Positions 1 to 11,133 of a stretch of 15,555 bases of DNA are shown here, in pieces. Source of the stretch: an uncultured Pelagibacteraceae bacterium. Lineage in GTDB: Bacteria; Pseudomonadota; Alphaproteobacteria; Pelagibacterales; Pelagibacteraceae. The position numbers and the translations under genes were made by a program. The stretch covers positions 1 through 15,555 of the forward strand of contig CABYKW010000011.1 in NCBI GenBank assembly GCA_902519635.1, written 5' to 3'. The notes under the pieces were generated by a model, which searched no databases, was not told the DNA's origin, and saw only the letters and a program-made list of their open reading frames with translations. How positions within the stretch are numbered: the first letter of the stretch is position 1; each line of letters starts with the position of its first letter.

Positions 1-86
1 GAAAATAATTAATTTAGAGTTATGGAATAATAACTTTTAAATACAATTCAATTTTTTTTAATTTAAAGAAAATTTTTTTCAGTGCA
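1..86 (-). other. AT-rich 3' flank of the 23S rRNA gene
   Basis: This stretch lies just downstream of the 23S rRNA in the direction of transcription. It is extremely AT-rich and contains no recognisable 5S rRNA gene. A weak 6-bp hairpin (18-23 with 30-35, AGTTAT/ATAACT) could be part of a terminator or processing signal, but it has no GC-rich stem or clear U-tract. Bases 76-80 can pair with 2846-2850 beyond the mature 23S ends. A 5S gene could still lie beyond the window edge. Confidence 0.5.
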
Positions 87-2838
<2,752 letters not shown>

Positions 2839-2880
2839 ATGCACAGAAAATAATTTTCTGTCTAAATTAAATTTTTATTC

Positions 2881-2931
2881 AAATGTTCATCTATTCGAAC
2901 ATTTATAGATTGTTCATCTTTTCGAACAATC
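2881..2931 (-). repeat. Twin hairpins in the tRNA-Ala/23S spacer
   Basis: Two consecutive hairpins with 8-bp stems and 8-nt loops lie 3 nt apart: 2881-2888 with 2897-2904, and 2908-2915 with 2924-2931. The cores are nearly identical (TGTTCATC, one variable base, then TTTCGAACA-like sequence). Where the stems differ, both partners change together: an A-T pair becomes G-C and an A-T pair becomes T-A. Such paired changes point to a duplicated structure kept as a fold. They could be processing or antitermination elements in the precursor; no function is established from sequence. Confidence 0.7.
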
Positions 2932-2945
2932 GGATATAGATATTG

Positions 2946-2986
2946 TTTGATTGTTTATTTTATTCTTTGTCTTCTAAACAATCAAA
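2946..2986 (-). repeat. Third spacer hairpin, 11-bp stem
   Basis: Positions 2946-2956 (TTTGATTGTTT) are the exact reverse complement of 2976-2986 (AAACAATCAAA), with a 19-nt loop. The stem shares the ATTGTT/AACAAT core with the neighbouring twin hairpins. It sits between tRNA-Ala and 23S in the precursor transcript and may be a maturation element. Confidence 0.55.
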
Positions 2987-3032
2987 ATTGATATTTTTAT
3001 TTACAATTTAAAAAAACTAAAAGTGTCAAAGT

Positions 3033-3108
3033 TGGTGGAGGATAGCGGGATCGAACCGCTGACCTCCTGAATGCAAATCAGGCGCTCTCCCAGCTGAGCT
3101 AATCCCCC
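3033..3108 (-). tRNA. tRNA-Ala (anticodon TGC)
   Basis: The 76-nt cloverleaf reads, on the minus strand, a GGGGGAT acceptor arm, D-arm TAGCTCAG, an anticodon loop TTTGCAT with TGC, a T-arm with GGTTCGATCC, and a 3' strand ATCCTCC followed by A and an encoded CCA. It reads alanine GCN codons. It lies in the 16S-23S spacer, 8 nt from tRNA-Ile; this tRNA pair is the classic bacterial rRNA-spacer arrangement. It is presumably released from the rRNA precursor by RNase P and 3' nucleases. Confidence 0.98.
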
Positions 3109-3116
3109 ATGAAAAA

Positions 3117-3193
<77 letters not shown>

Positions 3194-3224
3194 CTAAGCA
3201 CATTTATGAGACACTTTAATTAAT

Positions 3225-3245
3225 AAGAAGAGAAATGAGGACGGC
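3225..3245 (-). other. 16S processing stem, 3' arm
   Basis: Positions 3225-3245 pair with 4857-4877 at 19 of 21 positions; the mismatches are 3235 with 4867 and 3238 with 4864. The two arms lie outside the two ends of the 16S rRNA and would loop it out. This is the expected architecture of the bacterial pre-16S RNase III stem. Pairing is seen directly; the enzyme is inferred. Confidence 0.8.
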
Positions 3246-3264
3246 CACATTAACTTAATTTTTT

Positions 3265-3289
3265 AAGACCAAAAGAAATTTTTGGTCTT
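3265..3289 (-). other. Hairpin just after the 16S 3' end
   Basis: A perfect 10-bp stem (AAGACCAAAA at 3265-3274 with TTTTGGTCTT at 3280-3289) and a 5-nt loop lie a few bases beyond the mature 16S 3' end and inside the processing stem. It may help 3'-end maturation. It is not a plausible terminator, because two tRNAs and the 23S follow in the same operon. Confidence 0.6.
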
Positions 3290-3294
3290 CCTTA

Positions 3295-4769
<1,475 letters not shown>

Positions 4770-4780
4770 AATAACGGCGC

Positions 4781-4833
4781 ACACTAGCTTTAATAATTTT
4801 AGATATACTAAAATTACTTTCGTTAAAGTGTGT
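4781..4833 (-). other. Leader hairpin adjoining the 16S 5' end
   Basis: A long imperfect hairpin has an apical 9-bp stem (4794-4802 with 4808-4816, 5-nt loop) stacked on 4788-4793 with 4823-4828, and on 4781-4784 with 4830-4833. It lies a dozen bases before the mature 16S in the transcript and inside the processing stem. It is probably part of pre-16S folding or 5'-end trimming. The pairing is visible; the role is inferred. Confidence 0.6.
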
Positions 4834-4856
4834 ACGACAATTTCTTTATTAACCTA

Positions 4857-4877
4857 GCCGTCCACACTTCTCTTCTT
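4857..4877 (-). other. 16S processing stem, 5' arm
   Basis: Partner of 3225-3245, with 19 of 21 bases complementary, about 90 nt upstream of the mature 16S 5' end. The GC-rich half is GCCGTCC (4857-4863) and the distal half is TTCTCTTCTT (4868-4877). Together they enclose the entire 16S gene. Confidence 0.8.
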
Positions 4878-4902
4878 AAAAATTTACAATTTAAAAAAGC
4901 TA

Positions 4903-4922
4903 AGATTTTATGCTTAAAATCT
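4903..4922 (-). other. Short rRNA leader hairpin
   Basis: A perfect 8-bp stem (AGATTTTA at 4903-4910 with TAAAATCT at 4915-4922) has a 4-nt loop in the early rRNA leader. It is purely AT-rich apart from one G-C pair, so its stability is modest. It could belong to an antitermination region, but I see no clear boxA-like sequence. Confidence 0.4.
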
Positions 4923-4930
4923 ACACACCT

Positions 4931-4940
4931 TTAGCGCTAA
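4931..4940. repeat. TTAGCGCTAA palindrome, copy 1
   Basis: This is a perfect 10-bp palindrome, 30 nt or more downstream of the proposed rRNA -10. A near-copy, TTAGCGATAA, lies at 5007-5016 on the other side of the promoter. A protein-binding site is possible. I do not recognise it as a known operator. Confidence 0.35.
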
Positions 4941-4970
4941 TAATAAATATTTGCATTGAGGTGAGCGGTG

Positions 4971-4998
4971 TTTTTATTACAAATATGTGATAAGTCAA
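4971..4998 (-). promoter_or_regulatory. Probable rRNA operon promoter
   Basis: On the minus strand, TTGACT (complement at 4993-4998, preceded by C as in many alphaproteobacterial -35 boxes) is followed after 16 nt by TAAAAA (complement at 4971-4976). The next bases, CACCGC, form a GC-rich discriminator of the kind found at stringently controlled rRNA promoters. The -35 is good and the -10 is weak. It is the best sigma-70-like candidate upstream of 16S. It implies a leader of roughly 190 nt. Confidence 0.5.
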
Positions 4999-5006
4999 GG
5001 CGTATA

Positions 5007-5016
5007 TTAGCGATAA
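5007..5016. repeat. TTAGCGATAA, copy 2
   Basis: It matches the palindrome at 4931-4940 at 9 of 10 positions and lies just upstream of the proposed rRNA -35. The pair therefore brackets the promoter, with starts 76 bp apart. Nearby GCAAATAT (5023-5030) is also the reverse complement of ATATTTGC (4947-4954), adding partial mirror symmetry around the promoter. Confidence 0.35.
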
Positions 5017-5088
5017 AAGTCAGCAAATATGGGGTTTTTTTATCCTTCCCCCATTGCAAACCTTATACAATTTTTATAGAAAACAACT

Positions 5089-6432
5089 ATGACGTTAGAT
5101 GAAATTTTTAGCCGTTTTTTTAAAATTTTTAGAGGAATTAGAAGCAAAGACATAAAATATGAAGATTCTAAGAGTTGGAGTTATTTTTTTTATTCATTCT
5201 TAGTAGTCTTATTCTTTTTAATTTTTATAATAGTCTTTAATTTAGTTAATCAAAAAAATAAGAGAGAAATTGAGAACTTCGATCTAGTAGTAAAATCAGA
5301 AGAATTTAAAAATTTAGGAGATCATTTTTTATCCAAGCTTAATAGTCCTTACAAGGAAGTAAGATATTTAATTGAAAACAATGATAGTGTAGAAAAAATC
5401 CTAAAAAAATTTAAGATTGTTGCTGAGGATATAAAGATCATATCAACTAATTTAAAACAAAAAAAACTTACAAATATATATGCCGGAAGAGAGCTTTTAT
5501 TAGTATTAAAAAAATTAGAAGATGGAACTAATATTGTTGTAAACCTTGTATACCCGAAAAGTAATACTTCAAGCATTGAGATAAGAAGAAATCAAGACGA
5601 GTTTATCGTTAAAGAAAATATTCTCCAGCTTTATAAAAAAGAAGTTGTAGTTAAGAATAAGATAAAAAATAATTTATACAGTTCGGCTATAGAAGTTGGA
5701 ATTGAACCGAATATTATAGTTGAATTTGCAAGAATTTTTGGTTTTGAAGTAGATTTTCAAAGAGATATTAGAAAAGGAGATTGGTTTGAAATCTTATATG
5801 AAAAATTTGAAGATGATAACAACATTGTTCAAGATACTGGTAAAATAATATATGCTTCCATGTTTGTTAACGGTAGAGAGATTAACCTTTACAATTTTAA
5901 AGATGATAGTGATATTGGTTTTTACGATTTAAAAGGGAAAAGCATTGTAAAATCTTTAATGAAAACTCCTATCAATGGGGCTCGCTTATCTTCTTCTTAT
6001 GGTATGAGAAAACACCCAATTTTAGGTTACAATAAAATGCACAAAGGAACAGATTTTGCCGCTCCAAGCGGAACTCCAATTATGGCTTCGGGTTCAGGTA
6101 AAATTACAAGAGCAAGATGGTGTGGTGGTGGTGGAAATTGTGTAAAGATAAAACACAACTCTACTTATGAAACTGTATATGCTCACATGGAAAGTTTTGC
6201 TCGAGGAATAAAAGAAGGAAGAAGAGTAAAGCAAGGACAAATAATTGGTTATGTTGGATCAACAGGTCTTTCAACAGGACCTCACCTTCATTATGAGGTA
6301 ATTGTTAATGGTAAAAAAGTAAACTCTCAAAAACTTAAGCTACCATCTGGAAAAATTTTAAAAGGAAAAGCTAGAGAAGAATTTGAATTAGCAAGAATTA
6401 AAATTGATCTTAAATTATCTAAATTAAGATAA
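5089..6432 (+). CDS. Membrane-anchored M23 family metallopeptidase
   Basis: This is a 447-residue predicted peptidoglycan endopeptidase of the LytM/M23 family, which cleaves peptide cross-links in the cell wall. A short cytoplasmic N-terminus is followed by one hydrophobic segment (about 31-52), so the rest should lie in the periplasm. Residues about 60-280 form a variable region typical of the longer Gram-negative members, including a stretch about 195-270 resembling the domain preceding M23 in OapA/Csd3-like proteins. The catalytic domain is about 293-415. Its HxxxD zinc motif is intact (H318, D322), as are YAH (H366) and HLHYE (H399, H401), so it should be active rather than a degenerate activator. 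It is divergent from the rRNA operon and ends 19 nt from a convergent gene. No clear ribosome binding site precedes the ATG. Exact physiological substrate is unknown. Confidence 0.9.
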   Translation: MTLDEIFSRFFKIFRGIRSKDIKYEDSKSWSYFFYSFLVVLFFLIFIIVFNLVNQKNKREIENFDLVVKSEEFKNLGDHFLSKLNSPYKEVRYLIENNDSVEKILKKFKIVAEDIKIISTNLKQKKLTNIYAGRELLLVLKKLEDGTNIVVNLVYPKSNTSSIEIRRNQDEFIVKENILQLYKKEVVVKNKIKNNLYSSAIEVGIEPNIIVEFARIFGFEVDFQRDIRKGDWFEILYEKFEDDNNIVQDTGKIIYASMFVNGREINLYNFKDDSDIGFYDLKGKSIVKSLMKTPINGARLSSSYGMRKHPILGYNKMHKGTDFAAPSGTPIMASGSGKITRARWCGGGGNCVKIKHNSTYETVYAHMESFARGIKEGRRVKQGQIIGYVGSTGLSTGPHLHYEVIVNGKKVNSQKLKLPSGKILKGKAREEFELARIKIDLKLSKLR

Positions 6433-6451
6433 ATATTTATTTATAATCTAT

Positions 6452-6820
6452 TTAATTGGAATTCTTAGATAAATTTTTATTTGATGTATCAGATAGATTA
6501 TTGCTTTTCTCACTGTTGGAACTATCTCGGCTTCTATCGTTCAACTCAGCCAATCTTCTAGAATAGTGATCAGCATGTTGCAAATAATTTTCTACCAAAA
6601 CTGGATCTCCACTGCTTTGAGCATCTTTTGCTAACTGTTGAAATTTTTGCATGGTTTTTTCCACATTATGTGGATTGGTCATAGAACCATTTCTATTAAA
6701 ATTCATGTTACCATTATTATTAAAATTACTTCCACCGTTTGGACTCATAGAACTGCTTCTGCGTCTAAAATTATTTCTTTGCGGTCTTGCTCTAAAACTT
6801 CTTCTTCTATTATTATTCAT
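6452..6820 (-). CDS. DUF4167 domain-containing small basic protein
   Basis: This 122-residue protein has no established function. The N-terminus (1-23) is very rich in arginine (RRRSFRARPQRNNFRRR) and looks nucleic-acid binding. Residues 24-50 are a low-complexity Asn/Gly/Met/Ser linker. The conserved block is about 51-97, from NPHNVEKTMQKFQQLAKDAQ through DPVLVENYLQHADHYSRRL, which I recognise as the alphaproteobacterial DUF4167 core. The C-terminus is Ser/Asn/Lys-rich and probably disordered. It is the last gene of the lysC-ispG-prfA-prmC cluster, 23 nt after prmC. Its position after prmC is, from memory, conserved in other alphaproteobacteria and suggests a link to translation or RNA, but that is inference. 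It is shorter than many relatives, whose tails are longer. Confidence 0.8.
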   Translation of the reverse strand: MNNNRRRSFRARPQRNNFRRRSSSMSPNGGSNFNNNGNMNFNRNGSMTNPHNVEKTMQKFQQLAKDAQSSGDPVLVENYLQHADHYSRRLAELNDRSRDSSNSEKSNNLSDTSNKNLSKNSN

Positions 6821-6843
6821 TGATTTTTGACTTAATTATAAGT

Positions 6844-7686
6844 TTAATTTTCTAAAGTTGATAATATACATCTTATATTTTCTCGATAATCTTTAATTAA
6901 ATATCTAGTCTTAAATTTACTATTTCTTAATATTTTTGAAACTTTTTTAAATTGCTCATTTCCTATTTCTAAGGCGAGCATACCTTTAATTTTTAAGATA
7001 CTCCTGGATTTGTAAATAACTTTTCTAATAACGTCAAGCCCATCATTTCCACCATCTAAAGCTAATTTAGGTTCAAATTTTTTTATATCTTCGTTTAAAT
7101 TTTTAATATCTTTTCTCATTATATAAGGGGGATTAGAGACAATTAAGTCAAATTTATTGTTGTAAATTTCATTTAAAGATCTCTTATAGAACTTAGTCCT
7201 TTGATTTAATTGATGTTTTTTTAAATTTGCATTAGCTATTTTAATTGCTTTTGAGGATATATCTATACCTATTCCTTTAGAGTGTTTTAATTCGCTTAAT
7301 ATACTTAATAGTATACAGCCTGTTCCTGTGCCTATGTCTAAAATAAATACATCTTTTCTCTTAAAAATTTTTATGATTTTTTCTACCATTAACTCAGTTT
7401 CAGGCCTTGGAATTAAGGTATTATAGTCGACTAGAAAATTTTTGCTCCAAAATTCTTTTTTTTTTAAAATATAGGCTATTGGTTCTTTTGAAGATCTTCG
7501 GTTAATAAGTTCATTAAAGTCTATAATTTTTTTTTCTGGGATTTTTTTATTAAAATTAATTATCATTTTTTCTCTAGTTTGACTTAAAACTTCAGAGAGT
7601 AAAATTTCTGAGTCTAGCTTATGAGAATAAATATTTTTCTCTTTTAATTGTTTTGAACCATCATTTATTAACTTTAAGATTTTCAT
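6844..7686 (-). CDS. prmC: Peptide chain release factor N5-glutamine methyltransferase
   Basis: PrmC (HemK) methylates the glutamine of the GGQ motif in release factors, using S-adenosylmethionine, which speeds peptide release. The 280-residue length is typical. It has an N-terminal helical substrate-binding domain (about 1-80), the family motif RPETE (94-98), SAM-binding motif I DIGTGTG (117-123), and the catalytic NPPY (185-188) that holds the target glutamine amide. The start ATG overlaps the prfA stop by one base (TAATG), so the two are probably translationally coupled. This puts the modifying enzyme directly behind its substrate gene, a very common bacterial arrangement. The ending FKTRYLIKDYRENIRCI is also typical. 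Confidence 0.96.
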   Translation of the reverse strand: MKILKLINDGSKQLKEKNIYSHKLDSEILLSEVLSQTREKMIINFNKKIPEKKIIDFNELINRRSSKEPIAYILKKKEFWSKNFLVDYNTLIPRPETELMVEKIIKIFKRKDVFILDIGTGTGCILLSILSELKHSKGIGIDISSKAIKIANANLKKHQLNQRTKFYKRSLNEIYNNKFDLIVSNPPYIMRKDIKNLNEDIKKFEPKLALDGGNDGLDVIRKVIYKSRSILKIKGMLALEIGNEQFKKVSKILRNSKFKTRYLIKDYRENIRCILSTLEN

Positions 7687-8759
7687 TAGTGTAAATTTTT
7701 AAGTTTAATATCTTGTTCTTTTAATCTTAATTGCTCATTCATTTCTTCATGAATTTCTCCGCTTAGGAATTCGTCAAGTTTATGTAGAGTAAGGTTAATT
7801 CTATGGTCTGTTACTCTTCCTTGAGGAAAATTATAAGTTCTTATTCTTTCAGATCTATCTCCGGTGCCTATCTGACTTCTTCTATTGCTTGATCGTTCTT
7901 GGTCTTTTTTTCTTTTTTCAGCCTCATAAACTCTAGATCTTAAAATTTTTAAAGCTTTGGCCTTATTTTTGTGTTGAGATTTTTCATCTTGTTGACTTAC
8001 TACTACGCCGGTAGGTATGTGGGTAATTCTAACAGCGCTGTCTGTAGTGTTAACCGATTGACCGCCTGGACCGCCTGATCTAAAGACATCTATTCTTAAG
8101 TCTGAGTCTTTAATTTGAATATCAACATCTTCAGCTTCAGGTAACACTGCAATTGTTGCTGCTGAAGTATGAACCCGACCTTGAGTTTCAGTTTCAGGAA
8201 TTCTTTGTACTCGATGAACTCCAGATTCATATTTTAAGTAAGAATAAATATTGTTTCCACTAACAGAAAATATAACTTCTTTGAAACCTCCAGCTTCACT
8301 TTTTGAAATACTAATAATTTCTAATTTCCACTTCTTTTTTGAACAAACTTTTTCATACATTTTAAATAGATCTGAACAAAAAAGAGATGCTTCTAATCCT
8401 CCAGTGCCTGCTCGAATCTCAACTATCGCATCTTTATCATCATCTTCATCTTTTGGAAGCAAAAATATCTTTAATTTGTTTTCATAATCTATTTTTTTTA
8501 TTCTTAATTCATCTAAATCTTTCTCTGCCATTTTTATCATTTCAGTGTCACTATTCTTGTCTTGAATTATTTGCTCCAAATCTTTTTTTTCTTTTTCAAA
8601 TTTTACAAATTCTCTAGCATATAAAATAATATTTCCTAAACTTGAGTATTCTTTAGACTTTTTAGCAAATAGTTTGCTATCAATATTACCAGCGGATAAT
8701 TCTTTTTCTAAGTTATCATGCTTTGCAATAATATCTTGCACTTTCTCTATTGGTATCAT
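7686..8759 (-). CDS. prfA: Peptide chain release factor 1 (RF1)
   Basis: RF1 recognises UAA and UAG in the ribosomal A site and triggers hydrolysis of the finished peptide. The 357-residue length fits the family. An N-terminal coiled-coil-like domain (about 1-100) is followed by the central PCRF region, [14 protein letters not shown] (111-124). The codon-recognition site is PET at 188-190. It has the PxT pattern of RF1 rather than the SPF of RF2. The GGQ loop is at 232-234 ([12 protein letters not shown]) and the conserved QHKNKAKAL lies at 262-270. Glu replaces the Ala of the E. coli PAT; I recall this as usual in alphaproteobacteria. It lies 3 nt after ispG and overlaps prmC by 1 nt, within a single apparent operon. 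All complete genes here end in TAA or TAG, which RF1 reads. Confidence 0.97.
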   Translation of the reverse strand: MIPIEKVQDIIAKHDNLEKELSAGNIDSKLFAKKSKEYSSLGNIILYAREFVKFEKEKKDLEQIIQDKNSDTEMIKMAEKDLDELRIKKIDYENKLKIFLLPKDEDDDKDAIVEIRAGTGGLEASLFCSDLFKMYEKVCSKKKWKLEIISISKSEAGGFKEVIFSVSGNNIYSYLKYESGVHRVQRIPETETQGRVHTSAATIAVLPEAEDVDIQIKDSDLRIDVFRSGGPGGQSVNTTDSAVRITHIPTGVVVSQQDEKSQHKNKAKALKILRSRVYEAEKRKKDQERSSNRRSQIGTGDRSERIRTYNFPQGRVTDHRINLTLHKLDEFLSGEIHEEMNEQLRLKEQDIKLKNLH

Positions 8760-8762
8760 TAT

Positions 8763-9857
8763 TTAATTATTTTTTTCTTTTACTTTTTCTTCTACAAGTT
8801 GAACAACTTTATCTATTATCTTTGAGCTCGCTACTTTAGTGTGAGGTATGCCTGATAAGTATAAAAGATTACTATCTTGGCCTCCACCCGTTAAACCAAT
8901 TTCAGTCTGAGCTGCTTCTCCAGGTCCATTAACTACACACCCAATTATAGACAGTGTAATTGGTTTTTTTACGTGGGATAGTTTTTTTTCTAATTCTTTT
9001 ACCGTCTCTATAACTGGGAAGGCTTGTCGAGCACAAGAGGGGCAAGAAATAATGTTTACTCCTCTGGATCTAATACCTAAAGATTTTAAGATTTCAAAAC
9101 CAGATTTTATTTCATCTACTGGATCTGAAGATAACGAAACCCTTATAGTGTCTCCTATTCCGTCCATTAAGAGCTGACCTATTCCTATCGAAGATCTTAT
9201 GCTGCCTGAAAGGAGACCTCCAGCTTCTGTTATTCCTAAATGTAAAGGATAATCACAAATCTTAGATAATTTTTTATAAGATTTAACAGTCAAAAAAACA
9301 TCTGAGGACTTAACGCTGATTTTAAAATTAAAAAATTCATTATCTTCTAACAATTTTACATTATACATTGCGCTTTCTACAAGTGCATCTGGACAAGGCT
9401 CTTTGTATTTTTCAAGTAAATTTTTATCTAAGGAACCTGCATTAACTCCAATTCTAATAGAACAATTATTATCTTTTGCAGCTTTAACAACTTCTAAAAC
9501 TCTATCTTTAGATCCGATATTTCCAGGATTAATTCTTAAACAACTTGCTCCCATTTTAGCTGCTTCAATGGCTCTTTTATAGTGAAAATGAATATCTGCT
9601 ACGATTGGAACTTTAATTTCTTTAACTATATCTTTAAGTGCTTTTGTAGAACCTTCATCCGGACATGAAACTCTGACTATATCTGCTCCAGACTCTTCTA
9701 ATAAGTGGATTTGTTTTATAGTTTCTTTTACATTGGTCGTAAGAGTATTTGTCATAGATTGAACACTAATTTGAGAATCTCCTCCAACAGTAACATTGCC
9801 AACTTTAATCTTTTTGGTTTTTTTTCTATTTATTACTCTGTGAGGTCTAATTTCCAT
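8763..9857 (-). CDS. ispG: 4-hydroxy-3-methylbut-2-enyl diphosphate synthase
   Basis: IspG (GcpE) catalyses the penultimate step of the MEP isoprenoid pathway, converting the cyclic diphosphate MEcPP to HMBPP with a [4Fe-4S] cluster. At 364 residues it is the compact bacterial two-domain form. The N-terminal TIM-barrel part covers about 10-250, with QSMTNT (33-38), VRVSCPDEG (61-69) and ADIHFHY (87-93). The C-terminal iron-sulfur domain has C272 and C275 in SCPSCAR, C307 in [10 protein letters not shown], and the catalytic E314, all present. It sits 2 nt after lysC and 3 nt before prfA, so it is surely co-transcribed with them. In many alphaproteobacteria I recall ptsP at this place, so the neighbourhood is lineage-specific. 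Its product feeds, among others, the ubiquinone side chain, the pathway in which nearby ubiG acts. Confidence 0.97.
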   Translation of the reverse strand: MEIRPHRVINRKKTKKIKVGNVTVGGDSQISVQSMTNTLTTNVKETIKQIHLLEESGADIVRVSCPDEGSTKALKDIVKEIKVPIVADIHFHYKRAIEAAKMGASCLRINPGNIGSKDRVLEVVKAAKDNNCSIRIGVNAGSLDKNLLEKYKEPCPDALVESAMYNVKLLEDNEFFNFKISVKSSDVFLTVKSYKKLSKICDYPLHLGITEAGGLLSGSIRSSIGIGQLLMDGIGDTIRVSLSSDPVDEIKSGFEILKSLGIRSRGVNIISCPSCARQAFPVIETVKELEKKLSHVKKPITLSIIGCVVNGPGEAAQTEIGLTGGGQDSNLLYLSGIPHTKVASSKIIDKVVQLVEEKVKEKNN

Positions 9858-9859
9858 TT

Positions 9860-11071
9860 TTAATCTAAATCAAAAGCTGTGTGTAGTTTTTTTATAGCTT
9901 TTAGAGTATCATCTTCATTTATAATTACTGACAACTTAATTTCTGAAGTTGATATAGCCAGAATGTTAACTTTTTCTTCAGCTAGACTTCTAAACATCTT
10001 ATAAGTTACGCCTGGTGTCGAAACCATTCCAGCGCCTACGATTGAAATTTTTGCAACTTTATTATTATGACTCATATTTTTATATTTAATATTTTTATTG
10101 TTTTTTAATATTTCAACAGTTTTTAAAAGATCGTCTCTTTTTATAGTAAAAGTTATATCAGTAATTTTATGATCTGATGAAATATTTTGTATCACCATAT
10201 CAACATTTATTTGATTTTTGCTTAATGGCTCAAATATATTTGCAGCAACACCGGGTTTATCTTCTACCCCTGTAAGGGTAATTTTAGCATCATCTTTTGA
10301 ATAAGCTACTCCCGTAACGCTTTTAGTATAGTCTAAGCTCTCTTGGTCAAAAATTTTTGTTCCTTGTCTATCTGTAAATGTAGATTTAACTTCAAGAGGA
10401 ATATTATACATCATTGCAGCTTGGACTGCAGAGGATTGCATAACTTTTGCTCCCAATGATGAAAGTTCAAGCATTTCATCGTAAGATATTTTATCTATTT
10501 TTTTCGCTACAGGTATTTTTTTTGGATCAGTAGAATAAACTCCATCTACATCCGTGTATATTTCACACGTTTCTGTATTGAATATTTTTGCAACTGCCAC
10601 AGCAGTAGCGTCTGATCCACCTCTTCCAATTGTAGTCACATCTCCTATTTTTGAAACTCCTTGAAAGCCAGGAATTATTGCTACACCTTTTTCTGATAAA
10701 AATTTATTAATTTTTTGAACATTAATATTTATAATTCTAGAATTAGAATGTTCTCCTTCTGTCAAAATAGGTATTTGCCAATTAAGCCATGATTTAGATC
10801 TAACACCTAGCTCTATTAATGCCCCAGCTAATAAAGAACTTGTCACCTGCTCTCCTGAGCTTAAAAGAACGTCAAGCTCTCTTTTGTTAAAATCTTCAGA
10901 AATATCTTTAGATTGTTTTAGTAGCTCGTTTGTTTTACCAGACATTGCTGAAACTATGGCAATAATTTCATTACCTAAGTCATGCTCTTTTTTTATAATT
11001 TTGGCAACATGTAGAATCCTCTCGATTGTTCCTACCGATGTCCCACCAAATTTTAATACTTTTTTTGCCAT
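9860..11071 (-). CDS. lysC: Aspartate kinase
   Basis: This 403-residue enzyme phosphorylates aspartate, the first step to lysine, threonine, methionine and diaminopimelate. The amino-acid kinase domain covers about 1-230, with KFGGTS (7-12), the SSGEQV loop (71-76), GRGGSD (149-154) and [11 protein letters not shown] (173-183). Two C-terminal ACT regulatory regions follow (about 264-330 and 340-402), so allosteric feedback by pathway end products is expected. No homoserine dehydrogenase domain is fused; this is the monofunctional form. The start at [12 protein letters not shown] is the normal family N-terminus. It is the first gene of the minus-strand cluster and is divergent from ubiG across 62 nt, which must hold its promoter. 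Confidence 0.97.
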   Translation of the reverse strand: MAKKVLKFGGTSVGTIERILHVAKIIKKEHDLGNEIIAIVSAMSGKTNELLKQSKDISEDFNKRELDVLLSSGEQVTSSLLAGALIELGVRSKSWLNWQIPILTEGEHSNSRIININVQKINKFLSEKGVAIIPGFQGVSKIGDVTTIGRGGSDATAVAVAKIFNTETCEIYTDVDGVYSTDPKKIPVAKKIDKISYDEMLELSSLGAKVMQSSAVQAAMMYNIPLEVKSTFTDRQGTKIFDQESLDYTKSVTGVAYSKDDAKITLTGVEDKPGVAANIFEPLSKNQINVDMVIQNISSDHKITDITFTIKRDDLLKTVEILKNNKNIKYKNMSHNNKVAKISIVGAGMVSTPGVTYKMFRSLAEEKVNILAISTSEIKLSVIINEDDTLKAIKKLHTAFDLD

Positions 11072-11133
11072 TGTCAGATTTTAATATAATATAAACAGAA
11101 TTTAATTAATTATAATTAATACATTAAGGATAA
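11072..11133. promoter_or_regulatory. lysC/ubiG divergent promoter region
   Basis: This 62-nt spacer is almost entirely A and T and lies between two divergent genes. A TATAAT at 11111-11116 is a possible ubiG -10, and AATATA at 11083-11088 reads TATATT on the minus strand as a possible lysC -10. Neither has a good -35 at the usual distance. AAGGA at 11126-11130, 3 nt before the ubiG ATG, is a short-spaced Shine-Dalgarno that supports that start. Confidence 0.4.

Larger units (their letters stand above)
4770..5088. other. rRNA leader / divergent intergenic region (319 nt)
   Basis: There is no protein gene here. From right to left it holds the start-proximal region of the M23 peptidase gene (5040-5088, plus strand), the probable rRNA promoter (about 4971-4998, minus strand) and the rRNA leader with three structured elements. 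A possible plus-strand -10 (TATACA, 5064-5069) has no convincing -35. No Shine-Dalgarno precedes the ATG at 5089. An ATGGGG/CCCCAT inverted repeat (5029-5034 with 5049-5054, 14-nt loop) lies upstream of the peptidase gene. Confidence 0.6.

Noticed and set aside
2881..2986. Possible CRISPR-like or insertion-sequence repeats
   Set aside because: Only two near-copies with a 3-nt gap, no spacers of regular length, no cas genes and no transposase; a structured rRNA spacer explains them better.
5029..5054. GC-rich ATGGGG/CCCCAT repeat as a terminator
   Set aside because: The stem is only 6 bp with a 14-nt loop, its T-run lies inside the loop rather than after the stem, and no gene ends here.
5349..5576. 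Minus-strand 75-codon frame
   Set aside because: Shadow of the M23 peptidase gene in AT-rich DNA, with no ribosome binding site or family match.
8251..8617. Two plus-strand frames opposite prfA
   Set aside because: Antisense shadows of a strongly conserved RF1 gene.
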